DNA of 64,000 bases from Massilia terrae (GTDB taxonomy: Bacteria; Pseudomonadota; Gammaproteobacteria; Burkholderiales; Burkholderiaceae_D): NCBI RefSeq assembly GCF_024753145.1, contig NZ_JANUGU010000001.1, positions 434,001 through 498,000 of the forward strand, in the 5' to 3' direction. Each line of letters starts with the position of its first letter. The first letter of the stretch is position 1. Position numbers and translations under genes: made by a program. Positions 54,836 to 63,276 of the stretch are shown here, in pieces. The notes beneath the pieces were generated by a model. It did not search any database, was not told where the DNA came from, and was given only the letters and a program-made list of their open reading frames with translations.

Positions 54836-56133
54836 GCGCGGCCGCGGACGGCGTGGCGCGAGCGACGGTACTGTGCGTCGACGACGAGAAGAACATCCTG
54901 GCCGCGCTGCGTCGCCTGTTCCGCGCTCACGGCTACGAGGTGCTGACCGAGGAGAGCGCGCAAGCCGGGCTCGCGCTGCTCGACACGCGCAAGGTGGACG
55001 TGGTGATCTCGGACATGCGCATGCCGGAGATGGATGGCGTCGAGTTCCTCGAGCAGGTGCGCCTGCGTTCGCCCGGCAGCATGCGCCTGCTGTTGACCGG
55101 TAATGCCGACGTACGCCTGATCCTGGATGCCGTCAACCGCGGCGAGATCTACCGCTACGTCACCAAGCCGTGGGACGACCACGAGATGCTGCTGGTGGTG
55201 CGCCATGCGCTGGAGCGCAAGGCGATGGCCGACGAGCAGCAGCGGCTGGAAGCGCTGGCGCATCGCCAGAACGAGCAGCTGCGCGAGTTGAATCATGGCC
55301 TGGAGGCGAAGGTCGCGGAGCGCACCGCGGAGCTGGAGGCATCCAACGAAAAACTGAAGCGCAACTTCCTGACCTCGATCCAGGTTTTCTCCAGCATCAT
55401 CGAGCTGCGCGGCGCCAAGCTGGCCGGCCACTCGCGCCGCGTGGCCGACCTCGCGCGGCGGCTGGCACGCCGGCTCGACGTCGATCATCGCGAGTCCCAG
55501 CAGATTTTCGTCGCCGGCCTGCTGCACAATATCGGCAAGGTCGGCTTTTCCGACGCCATGCTGGAGATGCCGGTGTCGCGCATGCACGGCGACATGCTCG
55601 GCCTGTACCGGCGCTATCCGGAGCGCGGCGAACAGCTGCTGATGCCGCTGGAGGAGCTGCGCGAGGCGGCCGCGCTGGTGCGCGCGCACCAGGAACGCTT
55701 CGACGGCGAGGGCTTCCCGGACCGCCTGTCTGGACTCGATATCCCGCTGGGTGCGCGCATCCTGGCGCTGGCCAGCGACTACGACAACCTGCAGGTCGGC
55801 GTGCTGGCCGAGCAGAGCCTGCGCCCGGAGCAGGCGGCCAAGATCGTGATCGACAGCCGCGGCAAGCGCTACGACCCGACGGTGGTGGCGGCGTTCGAAG
55901 AGGTGTTGTCCGGCCGCGTGCCGGTCGAGCCGACCCAGGACCGCGCGCTGCTCGTGCACGAGCTGCGCCCGGGGATGCGCACCACGCGCGACCTGGTGCG
56001 GCGCGACGGGTCTCTGTTGCTGTCGGCCGAGCATGTGCTCACCGAGCGCATGATCCGCCAGCTGGCCGACCTCGAACGGATGGCCGGCGCCACGTTCTCG
56101 GTGTACGTGAAAATGGAAGGGGAAGCGCGATGA
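54832..56133 (+). CDS. RpfG-like REC-HD-GYP protein with lost catalytic residues
   Basis: 433 residues. REC about 11-125 (D61, TKPW), coil 130-175, HD-GYP-like domain about 180-345, and a DUF3391-like tail about 365-427. Against canonical HD-GYP the metal ligands are altered: HD is H232-N233 (LLHNIGK), HHExxDGxGYP is HQERFDGEGFP (Q287, F295), and the HP...G histidine is replaced in YRRYPERG. The metal centre is therefore probably incomplete and the protein may bind c-di-GMP or partners without hydrolysis. The tail domain, normally N-terminal in this class, lies at the C-terminus. Confidence 0.9.
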   Translation: MSAAADGVARATVLCVDDEKNILAALRRLFRAHGYEVLTEESAQAGLALLDTRKVDVVISDMRMPEMDGVEFLEQVRLRSPGSMRLLLTGNADVRLILDAVNRGEIYRYVTKPWDDHEMLLVVRHALERKAMADEQQRLEALAHRQNEQLRELNHGLEAKVAERTAELEASNEKLKRNFLTSIQVFSSIIELRGAKLAGHSRRVADLARRLARRLDVDHRESQQIFVAGLLHNIGKVGFSDAMLEMPVSRMHGDMLGLYRRYPERGEQLLMPLEELREAAALVRAHQERFDGEGFPDRLSGLDIPLGARILALASDYDNLQVGVLAEQSLRPEQAAKIVIDSRGKRYDPTVVAAFEEVLSGRVPVEPTQDRALLVHELRPGMRTTRDLVRRDGSLLLSAEHVLTERMIRQLADLERMAGATFSVYVKMEGEAR

Positions 56134-56684
56134 GGCGGGTGCTGCTGGTCGACGACGAGGCGCTGGTGCTGCGCGCCCTGTACCGCACGATGCGGCCGCT
56201 GTTCCAGGACGGGCTGGTGCAGCTGGAGATGTTTTCCGATCCCGAGGCGGCGCTGGTGCGCTGCGGCGAGGTGTCCTTCGACGCCGTGTTCTCGGACTAC
56301 CGCATGCCGGGCATTAACGGCGCCGAGTTCCTGGAATTCGTCAAGCGGCTGCAGCCGGATGCAGTGCGCATCGTACTCAGCGCCTCGACCGATTTTGCGG
56401 AAGTGAGCAACGCGATCAGCCGCGGCGAGGTGTTCCGCTACGTGGCCAAACCCTGGGAGGCGGACGACCTCAAATCCATCCTGCAGCTGGCCTTCGACCG
56501 CTACGACCAGGCCTGCGAGACGCGCCGCAAGCTCGATGCCGCCGCCGCGCCGCGCATCTCGTCCGAGGAGCTGGAGCTGCGCCGGCTGGAGCAGGAAGAG
56601 CCGGGCATCACGGTCGTGCACCGCGATCCGGACGGTTCCGTGTACCTCGATCCGGAAGAGGGGGAGCCCGATACACGGGGCTAA
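56130..56684 (+). CDS. Single-domain receiver protein, RpfG-type REC
   Basis: 184 residues, ATGA overlap with the HD-GYP-like gene. A receiver (about 1-120; D9, D56 in VFSDYRMPGING, K in VAKPWEADDL) is followed by a helical tail and an acidic end (TVVHRDPDGSVYLDPEEGE). No output domain is present. It carries the same KPW receiver type as the three others in the operon and could shuttle or buffer phosphate for the kinase at 53855. It is the last gene of the operon. Confidence 0.92.
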   Translation: MRRVLLVDDEALVLRALYRTMRPLFQDGLVQLEMFSDPEAALVRCGEVSFDAVFSDYRMPGINGAEFLEFVKRLQPDAVRIVLSASTDFAEVSNAISRGEVFRYVAKPWEADDLKSILQLAFDRYDQACETRRKLDAAAAPRISSEELELRRLEQEEPGITVVHRDPDGSVYLDPEEGEPDTRG

Positions 56685-56723
56685 GCCGGGCGGCGCATGG
56701 GCAATCCCGATATACTTCAAGCC

Positions 56724-57554
56724 ATGCGCATTCAGCTTTTCTCGGACCTGCATCTCGAAACCGATCCCGATTTCACGCCCATCGTCGCCGACGGCACCGA
56801 CGTCGTGGTGCTGGCGGGCGATATCGGCTCCTACCAGCCCGGCTCGCGCCTGCAAGGCGATGACTTTGGCCTCGGACGCTTCGCGCCGGGGCGGCTGGGG
56901 ACTGCCTGCAAGGTTCTCTACATCCCGGGCAACCACGAATTCGACTCCTTCGAGTACGACGAGGCCTATGCCCGCCTGCGCGGTATTTGCGAACAGCTCG
57001 ACATCATCTGGCTGGAGCGCGAGGTGCTCGTCATCGATGGCGTGCGCTTCGTCGGCAGTACGCTATGGAGCGATTTCGACGCGCTGGCCAATAACGAGCG
57101 CAGCCTGGAAGCGCAGCTGCGGGCGCGTACCAAGGCCTTCCGCGCCGCGAACTTCTACCTCAGCCGCAACACGACCCTGAAGGCCGGCGTGCCGGTATTG
57201 GCCGAAGAGATCCGCGAGATGGCGCTGGAAAGCCAGGCCTGGCTGCGCGATGCGCTCGCCACTCCCTTCGACGGCGCCACCGTCGCCGTCACCCATTTCG
57301 CGCCAAGCCTGCGCAGCGCCGACCCGCGCTACGGCCTCACACCCGGCACCGCGGGCTTCTGCAATGCGCTGGACGAGCTGTTCCCGCTCGCCGACGTGTG
57401 GATGCACGGGCACCTGCACTGCATGAACGATTATGTGGCGGAAGGCGTCGAGGACGGCCGCCCGTGGTCGTGCCGCGTGGTCGCCAACCCGCTCGGCTAC
57501 GCGCGCAAGGGCGAGCGCGAGGCCTTCCGCGAAGACCTCGTGATCACGGTTTGA
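56724..57554 (+). CDS. Calcineurin-like metallophosphoesterase
   Basis: 276 residues from ATG 56724, where the family N-terminus MRIQLFSDLHLE begins; an ATG at 56697 would add nine residues. The five metallophosphoesterase motifs are seen: FSDLHLE, VLAGDIGSY, YIPGNHEFD, VAVTHFAPS and MHGHLH. Such enzymes cleave phosphomonoesters or phosphodiesters with two metal ions. The gene lies 39 nt after the receiver gene, so it may share its transcript. It converges with the next gene with only 1 nt between the stops. Confidence 0.92.
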   Translation: MRIQLFSDLHLETDPDFTPIVADGTDVVVLAGDIGSYQPGSRLQGDDFGLGRFAPGRLGTACKVLYIPGNHEFDSFEYDEAYARLRGICEQLDIIWLEREVLVIDGVRFVGSTLWSDFDALANNERSLEAQLRARTKAFRAANFYLSRNTTLKAGVPVLAEEIREMALESQAWLRDALATPFDGATVAVTHFAPSLRSADPRYGLTPGTAGFCNALDELFPLADVWMHGHLHCMNDYVAEGVEDGRPWSCRVVANPLGYARKGEREAFREDLVITV

Positions 57555-57555
57555 A

Positions 57556-59682
57556 TTATTCGATCGTCAGCTTCAGGTCACGGCCAGCTGTCGCGACATT
57601 GCCCGCGTAATCCGCGGCATAAATCCGCAGCACGTAATCGCCCGGCGCCATTGCATCGATGCGCCAGCCGCCCGCAGCCGCCTGGCCGTCGTGCAGGGTG
57701 TTGGTCACGCCGTACACGAAGCGCGTGCTCTTGCTGCCGTAGACCGTGATGCCGCTGGCGGGCGCATACACGACCTTGACGGCCTCGCGGTCGCGCGGCA
57801 GGCGGTTGTAGACCTGGGTGATCAGGGGCTGTTCGAAGCCGGGCAGGGGGCTGCCGTCCGCGCGCAGCACCTGGTAGCCCACCTTGTACAGGCCGAGGCG
57901 GCGGCGCGCGAGGTTGCCGTCCATCTGGTCCCAGGCGTCGGCCACGATGTGCACCGTGCCGAGCGTGCGTGCCGCCAGCAGCGGCTTGCCGCGTTTTGCA
58001 GGCCGCAGCGGTTTGCCGGCGTCGTCGTACAGCGCCACCTTGTCGATATGCGGCGGAATGTGGTCGGCGACGCCGGTGAAGGGCAGGGCCAGCGGATTGG
58101 CTTTCGGCCCGCCGGGGAAGTATTCGAGGTGGACGTGGGACATCGCGTTGACGGTGCCCAGTTCGTCGCCGATGGCGAAGCGGGTGCCGCGCCGCACCCG
58201 CACGCGGTCCGGCTTGCCCTTCTCGCCCAGCAGCAGCTCGAAGCGCGGGTCGACCGCGTGGCCCTTGCGGTCGCGGCCCACGCGCATGTGGATGTATGAC
58301 AGCGCGCCGACGCTGATGCCTTCGCCCAGCTGGCCGAAACCCCAATTGGGGAAAGGGTCGGTAACCTTGGCCGGCGCCACCGCCAGCACCGGCTGGCCGA
58401 CGTCGGCGCGGATGTCCAGGCCGCCGTGGAAGTGGTCGCGGCTCTCGCCGTCATAACTGCCGCGCACCTCGCCCATCAGGCCCACCACTTCGTGCTCGCC
58501 GAACTGCGGGCTGACCGGCCACGGCATCGGGTCCTTGCGCAGCGCTTGCGGTTGCGGCGCTTTTGGCTGGGCGCCGCCGGCCCGCTGGTCCGCCAGCCGC
58601 AGTACGCGCATGGCTTGCGCGTCGGCCGCGATCAGGCTGCCGTCGCGCTCCAGGGCCAGGCCGCGCGGCCCGTACAGGCGCACGTCGGCATCCGCGGCTG
58701 CCGGATCGGCATCCAGCAGGGCGTGATAGCTGCCGTCCGGGGCGAACTGCAGGATGCGGCCGCCGGTGGCGCAAGCCACGTACAGGTAGCCGTCACGGGC
58801 CAGCGCCAGTCCCACCGGTTCATGCAGGATCGGGCGCCGCTCGTCTTCGGGCGCGGTGGCGAAAGTGCTCACCAGGCCATCCTTGCCGATCTTGCGGATT
58901 GCGTTGTTGCCGGTGTCGGCCACGTAGATCGTGCCGTCGGCGGCGACCGCGAGCGCGGTGGGGGTGTCGAAGCCGGCGCTGGCGGCGGGACCATCGGCGT
59001 TGTCCGGCGCGCCGGCGCCAGCGACCGTGCTGACCGTGCCGTCCGGTGCGATGCGGCGGATGCGGTCGTTGTAGGTATCGGCCACGTAGACGATGCCCGC
59101 GCGGTCCACCGCCACCCCGACCGGACCATTGAATTGAGCGGCGGCCCCTTTGCCATCCGCGAAGCCGGGCCTGCCGTTGCCCGCAATCGTGCTCACGGTG
59201 CCATCATGCGCGATGCGCCGGACGACGTGGTTGCCGGTATCGGCGACGTACAGGTTGCCGTTGCCGTCCAGCGCCAGGCCCGATGGCGTGTCGAAGGCTG
59301 CGCTGACTGCCGGGCCGTCGGCGTAGCCTTCGCGTCCGCCCGCGAGCGTGGACACGGTGCCGTCCGGTGCGATGCGGCGGATGCGGTTGCTGTCGCCGCC
59401 ATCGGCCACGTACACCGTGCCATCGCGCGCGATGGCGACACCGTAGGGATCGCTGAAGCGGCTCGTGGCCGCCGCGCCATCGGCCGTGCCGGCCAGGCCG
59501 TCGCCGGCGACGGTGGACACCCAGGCCCGCCAGTCAGGCTTGGTGTGCTGGCCAAAGGGCCGCAGGACCGCTTGCGGCAGCCCGTGCGGGCGCAGTTCCG
59601 GATTGCGTGCGAGGTAGACGCCGATGCCGGAGAGGAGGGCTGCCGCGATTGCGGCGATGGCGATGATGCGGTGCTTTTTCAA
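57556..59682 (-). CDS. NHL-repeat beta-propeller fused to M23-like peptidase domain
   Basis: 708 residues. An N-terminal TM or signal segment (about 5-25) is followed by about six NHL-type repeats (GVAIARDGTVYVADGGDSNRIRR, GLALDGNGNLYVADTGNHVVRR, ALAVAADGTIYVADTGNNAIRK) from 60 to 370, then an M23/LytM-like domain (about 400-540) with HFHGGLDIRADVGQPV and SHVHLEYFPGG as the zinc motifs, and a C-terminal Ig-like part. M23 enzymes cut peptidoglycan cross-links. The propeller may dock it to a cell-envelope partner. The domain fusion is unusual; function is not known. Confidence 0.87.
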   Translation of the reverse strand: MKKHRIIAIAAIAAALLSGIGVYLARNPELRPHGLPQAVLRPFGQHTKPDWRAWVSTVAGDGLAGTADGAAATSRFSDPYGVAIARDGTVYVADGGDSNRIRRIAPDGTVSTLAGGREGYADGPAVSAAFDTPSGLALDGNGNLYVADTGNHVVRRIAHDGTVSTIAGNGRPGFADGKGAAAQFNGPVGVAVDRAGIVYVADTYNDRIRRIAPDGTVSTVAGAGAPDNADGPAASAGFDTPTALAVAADGTIYVADTGNNAIRKIGKDGLVSTFATAPEDERRPILHEPVGLALARDGYLYVACATGGRILQFAPDGSYHALLDADPAAADADVRLYGPRGLALERDGSLIAADAQAMRVLRLADQRAGGAQPKAPQPQALRKDPMPWPVSPQFGEHEVVGLMGEVRGSYDGESRDHFHGGLDIRADVGQPVLAVAPAKVTDPFPNWGFGQLGEGISVGALSYIHMRVGRDRKGHAVDPRFELLLGEKGKPDRVRVRRGTRFAIGDELGTVNAMSHVHLEYFPGGPKANPLALPFTGVADHIPPHIDKVALYDDAGKPLRPAKRGKPLLAARTLGTVHIVADAWDQMDGNLARRRLGLYKVGYQVLRADGSPLPGFEQPLITQVYNRLPRDREAVKVVYAPASGITVYGSKSTRFVYGVTNTLHDGQAAAGGWRIDAMAPGDYVLRIYAADYAGNVATAGRDLKLTIE

Positions 59683-59739
59683 TGGCGTGGATTCTGTCTG
59701 CTTGAACCCGCCAAGCTTACCCGAGCACGCCGCGGGCCG

Positions 59740-61188
59740 CTAGCGCGCTCCGCTCACCGGTGCGCCTAGTGCCTGGAACAGCGCCGCGCTGTCCAGCAGG
59801 CGCTGGGCCTGCGCGCGGGTGCGGTCGAGCGAGGCTTGCAATTCCTGCCGCTCCGCCTCGAGCGCAGCCAGCTCGCTGATCCCGCCGGCCTCGAAACGCT
59901 TGCGCGCGATGCCGGATGCCGACGCCGCATCGCGTCTGGCCTGCTCGCGCGCCGCCAGCTCCTCGGCGTCCAGTTCCAGCGCGCGCAGCGCATCGGCGAC
60001 CTGCTGCAGGCCCTCCAGCACGGTCTGGCGGTAGGCCCAGAACGTGGCGCTGTGCGCCGCTTCGGCTGCGCGCCGCTTCGCCTGCAGCTCGCCGCCGTGG
60101 AACAGCGGCTGTGTGAGCCCCGCGCCGAGTGCCCATACCGACGCCATTTCGCTGACCTTCGTCCCCTCGGCGCCGGCGCTGCCGGTGAGGGTAATCTGCG
60201 GGAACAGGTTGGCCGTCGCGACGCCGAGATTGGCGTCGGCCTGGTACATCAGCGCCGCCGCTGCGCGGATGTCCGGGCGCCGGCCTGCCAGCCTGGCTGG
60301 AATGCTCACCGGGAGTTCGGATGGCAGGGCGATGGCGTCCAGTGCCGGCGTGTCGGGCGCATTTGCCGGCGTGCGGTCGAGCAGCACCGCCAGCAGGTGG
60401 CTGGCCTGCGCCAGCTGGGTGCGCAGCGCGGGGATGCTGCTACGCGATTGCTGCAGAAGGATGCGCTGCGCGAGCAGGTCCGATTCCGCGATGCCGCCCG
60501 CCGCCAGCCGGCCCTGCGCAATCCGCAGCTGCCGTTCGCGGATCGCCACCATGCGCTCTGACAGGTCGATCTGCGCGGCCAGCGCTGCGTGGCGGATGAC
60601 GGTGGTGACCACATTGCCGGCCAGCGTGAGCCGGGCTGCTTCCAGCTCGAAGCGCTGGTACTCGGCCTGCTCGGCCAACGCCTGCCGCGCCGCACGGTTG
60701 GCGCCGAACAGGTCGAGCGAATACGACACGTTGACCCGTGCGTCGTAGAGTGAGAACGGCGGGATGGTGCGGCTTCCGAGGAAGGAGCCGCCCGCGATCG
60801 CGGCAGAGCTGATCTTCTGGCGGCTTGCGTCCAGCGCCAGGTCGGCTCTTGGCCATTCGGTGGCGCCGGCCAGCGCGTTGTAGTTCTCGCGGGCCTGGGC
60901 CAAGCGCGCATTGGCCTGCTTCAGCGTCGGGCTGGAACGCAGTGCCTGCTCGACCAGGGCGTCGAGCGCGGGCGAACGGAAAGACTGCCACCACGCTCCG
61001 CCCACCGGATCGGCCGCGGTAACGACCTGCGCCGCACCACCAGGACCGCCTGCCTCGACGGTGCGCGATGGCTGCGGCGCCGGCGTGTAGCTTCTGTCTT
61101 CGACATGCGCCACGATCTTTGGCCCGGTGAAGGTGAGGCCGCAGCCGCCCAGCGCAAGCATCCCGGCCACCAGCACTATTCGCCTCAT
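59740..61188 (-). CDS. TolC-like outer-membrane efflux lipoprotein (NodT family)
   Basis: 482 residues from ATG 61188; an ATG at 61197 directly abuts GAGG, whereas 61188 has it at a proper distance. The lipobox is MLALGGCGL. OMF repeats are visible (WWQSFRSPALDALVEQALRSSPTLKQANARL, NVSYSLDLFGANRAARQALAEQAE, RLAGRRPDIRAAAALMYQADANLGVATANLFPQITLTG). It is the outer-membrane duct for the ABC-2 exporter encoded just upstream in the same operon. Confidence 0.92.
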   Translation of the reverse strand: MRRIVLVAGMLALGGCGLTFTGPKIVAHVEDRSYTPAPQPSRTVEAGGPGGAAQVVTAADPVGGAWWQSFRSPALDALVEQALRSSPTLKQANARLAQARENYNALAGATEWPRADLALDASRQKISSAAIAGGSFLGSRTIPPFSLYDARVNVSYSLDLFGANRAARQALAEQAEYQRFELEAARLTLAGNVVTTVIRHAALAAQIDLSERMVAIRERQLRIAQGRLAAGGIAESDLLAQRILLQQSRSSIPALRTQLAQASHLLAVLLDRTPANAPDTPALDAIALPSELPVSIPARLAGRRPDIRAAAALMYQADANLGVATANLFPQITLTGSAGAEGTKVSEMASVWALGAGLTQPLFHGGELQAKRRAAEAAHSATFWAYRQTVLEGLQQVADALRALELDAEELAAREQARRDAASASGIARKRFEAGGISELAALEAERQELQASLDRTRAQAQRLLDSAALFQALGAPVSGAR

Positions 61189-61199
61189 CGTTTTCATCC

Positions 61200-62339
61200 T
61201 CAATCCAGCGTGCGCCGGTAGACCCGCACCGCCACCAGCATCACCACCGCCATGAACAGCAGCATCGGCCAGATGCTGGGCCACAGGTCGGCCCAGCCGG
61301 CGCCTTTGAGCAGGATGGCGCGTACCAGCCGGTTGAAATGGGTGAGCGGCAGCGTCTCGCCGATCCAGCGCGCCCAGCGCGGCATGCCGGCAAACGGGAA
61401 CATGAAGCCGGACAGCAGGATGTTCGGCAAAAAGTAGAAGAAGGTGAGCTGCACGCCCTGCAGCTGGTTCTGCGCCAGCGAGGACAGCATGATCCCCACC
61501 GCCAGGCTGGCCGCGATGAACAGCAGCGCCGACAGGTATAGCGCGAGCACGCTGCCCACAAACGGCACGCCGAACACGAAGTGCGCGGCCAGCACGATGA
61601 TGGTGGCCTGCAGCAGGCCAATGGCGACATAGGGCACGATCTTCCCGCTGGTGACTTCCAGCGGCAGCACCGGCGTCGCCAGCAGGTTCTCCATGGTGCC
61701 GCGTTCGCGCTCGCGCGTGATCGCGAGGCCCGTCATCATCACCATCGTCATGGTCAGGATCACGCCCATCAGGCCGGGCACCACGTTGTACTGGGTGACC
61801 GACTCCGGGTTGTACTGCTTGTGGACCTGGACGTCGAAGGCCGGCGCCGGGGGCGCCGCCATGCCGCCCAGCGGGCCGCGCATATCCTTCTGCAGCACGC
61901 CCTGCACCAGCCCGGGCAGGGCCGACAGCGCCGCGCCGACGGCGATCGAATCGGTGGCGTCGGCATCGATCCGCAGCGATGGCCGCTGGCCCTTTACCAG
62001 TTCGCGCGTGAAATCGGCGGGAATGTCGAGCACGAACAGCACGTCGCCGCGCGTGAGCGCACGCCGGCCTTCCTCCTGGGACGGCAGGGTCGCCACGATC
62101 TCGAAGTAGCCGGAATTGCGCATCGCGGCCACGAAACTGCGCGTGAACTCGCTCTGGTCGGCCGCGATCACGGCGGTGGGCAGGTGCCTGGGGTCGGTAT
62201 TGATCGCGAAGCCGAACAGCGCCATCTGGATGATCGGGATGCCGATGATCATGGCGAAGGTAATGCGGTCGCGCCGCAGCTGCAGGAATTCCTTCAGCAC
62301 GATGGCCCACCAGCGCGTGACGGAGAAGCCGTTACGCAT
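61200..62339 (-). CDS. ABC-2 type permease (YhhJ/YbhR-like)
   Basis: 379 residues. TM1 (about 25-45) is followed by a large extracytoplasmic loop (about 46-180), then five TM segments in the second half with GVILTMTMVMMTGLAITRERERGTMENLLATPVLPLEV, the ABC-2 core signature. It overlaps the ATPase gene by 8 nt. Only one permease gene is present, so it probably forms a homodimer. It exports drugs, lipids or hydrophobic compounds. Confidence 0.92.
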   Translation of the reverse strand: MRNGFSVTRWWAIVLKEFLQLRRDRITFAMIIGIPIIQMALFGFAINTDPRHLPTAVIAADQSEFTRSFVAAMRNSGYFEIVATLPSQEEGRRALTRGDVLFVLDIPADFTRELVKGQRPSLRIDADATDSIAVGAALSALPGLVQGVLQKDMRGPLGGMAAPPAPAFDVQVHKQYNPESVTQYNVVPGLMGVILTMTMVMMTGLAITRERERGTMENLLATPVLPLEVTSGKIVPYVAIGLLQATIIVLAAHFVFGVPFVGSVLALYLSALLFIAASLAVGIMLSSLAQNQLQGVQLTFFYFLPNILLSGFMFPFAGMPRWARWIGETLPLTHFNRLVRAILLKGAGWADLWPSIWPMLLFMAVVMLVAVRVYRRTLD

Positions 62340-63276
62340 GCCCGTTCTCCTTTGGCGCGCGCTTCATCAGGTAGATGAAGGCGTGTTCCAGCGAGGTGCG
62401 GATCGGCTCGACCTTCAGCCCGCGCTCCGCCGCCACGCGCTCCAGGGTGGCCTTGAGCGCATCGGCATCGGTGCCGCTGACGTGCACGGCGCTGCCGAAG
62501 GCGACGGTCTGCTCGACGCCCGGCTGGCCTAGCAGCTTGTCGGCCAAGCCAGCCAGGCCGGGGCCGGTGAGGCAGAAGGTGGCCAGCTTGAGCGAATTGG
62601 TGATCTCGTCCGCCGTGCCCTGCGCCAGCAGCGATCCGGAGGCGATGTAGGCCAGCCGGTGGCAGCGCTCCGCCTCGTCCATGTAGTGGGTGCTGACCAG
62701 CACCGAGATGCCGCGCGCCGCCAGCCGGTGCAGCTCTTCCCAGAAGTCGCGCCGCGCGCCGGGATCGACGCCGGCGGTCGGCTCGTCCAGCAGCAGCAAT
62801 TGCGGTTCGTGCAGCAGGCAGGCGGCCAGGGCGAGGCGCTGCTTCCAGCCGCCGGACAGGGTACCGGCCAGCTGGTCGGCGCGCTGTGCCAGGCCCAGGT
62901 CTTCCAGCGATTTCGTGACCACCTGTTCGCGCTCGCGCACCTGGTAGAGACGCGCGACGAAATCGAGGTTTTCGCGGATCGACAGGTCGTCCCAGTACGA
63001 AAAGCGCTGCGTCATGTAGCCGACTTCGCGCTTGATCTGCTCGCTCTCGCGCAGGATATCGAAGCCGAGACAGGTGCCGCTGCCGGAATCGGGCGTGAGC
63101 AGGCCGCACAACATGCGGATGGTGGTGGTCTTGCCGCTGCCGTTGGGGCCGAGGAAGCCGAAGATCTCGCCGCGCTTGACCTGCAGCGCGACGTCGCGCA
63201 CCACGTGCTTGTCGCCGAAGTGCTTGTTCAGGCCTCGCACGTCGATCGCCAGCGCGGCCGCCTCCCGGTCGCTCAT
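62332..63276 (-). CDS. ABC transporter ATPase (YbhF/DrrA-like)
   Basis: 314 residues. Walker A GPNGSGKTTT, Q-loop MTQRFSYWDDL, signature LSGGWKQRLALA, Walker B LLLLDEPTAGVD and the switch histidine STHYMDEAER are all intact. A C-terminal extension of about 90 residues fits the DrrA-type ATPases. It starts in an ATGA overlap with the HlyD-type gene and overlaps the permease gene. Confidence 0.95.
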   Translation of the reverse strand: MSDREAAALAIDVRGLNKHFGDKHVVRDVALQVKRGEIFGFLGPNGSGKTTTIRMLCGLLTPDSGSGTCLGFDILRESEQIKREVGYMTQRFSYWDDLSIRENLDFVARLYQVREREQVVTKSLEDLGLAQRADQLAGTLSGGWKQRLALAACLLHEPQLLLLDEPTAGVDPGARRDFWEELHRLAARGISVLVSTHYMDEAERCHRLAYIASGSLLAQGTADEITNSLKLATFCLTGPGLAGLADKLLGQPGVEQTVAFGSAVHVSGTDADALKATLERVAAERGLKVEPIRTSLEHAFIYLMKRAPKENGHA

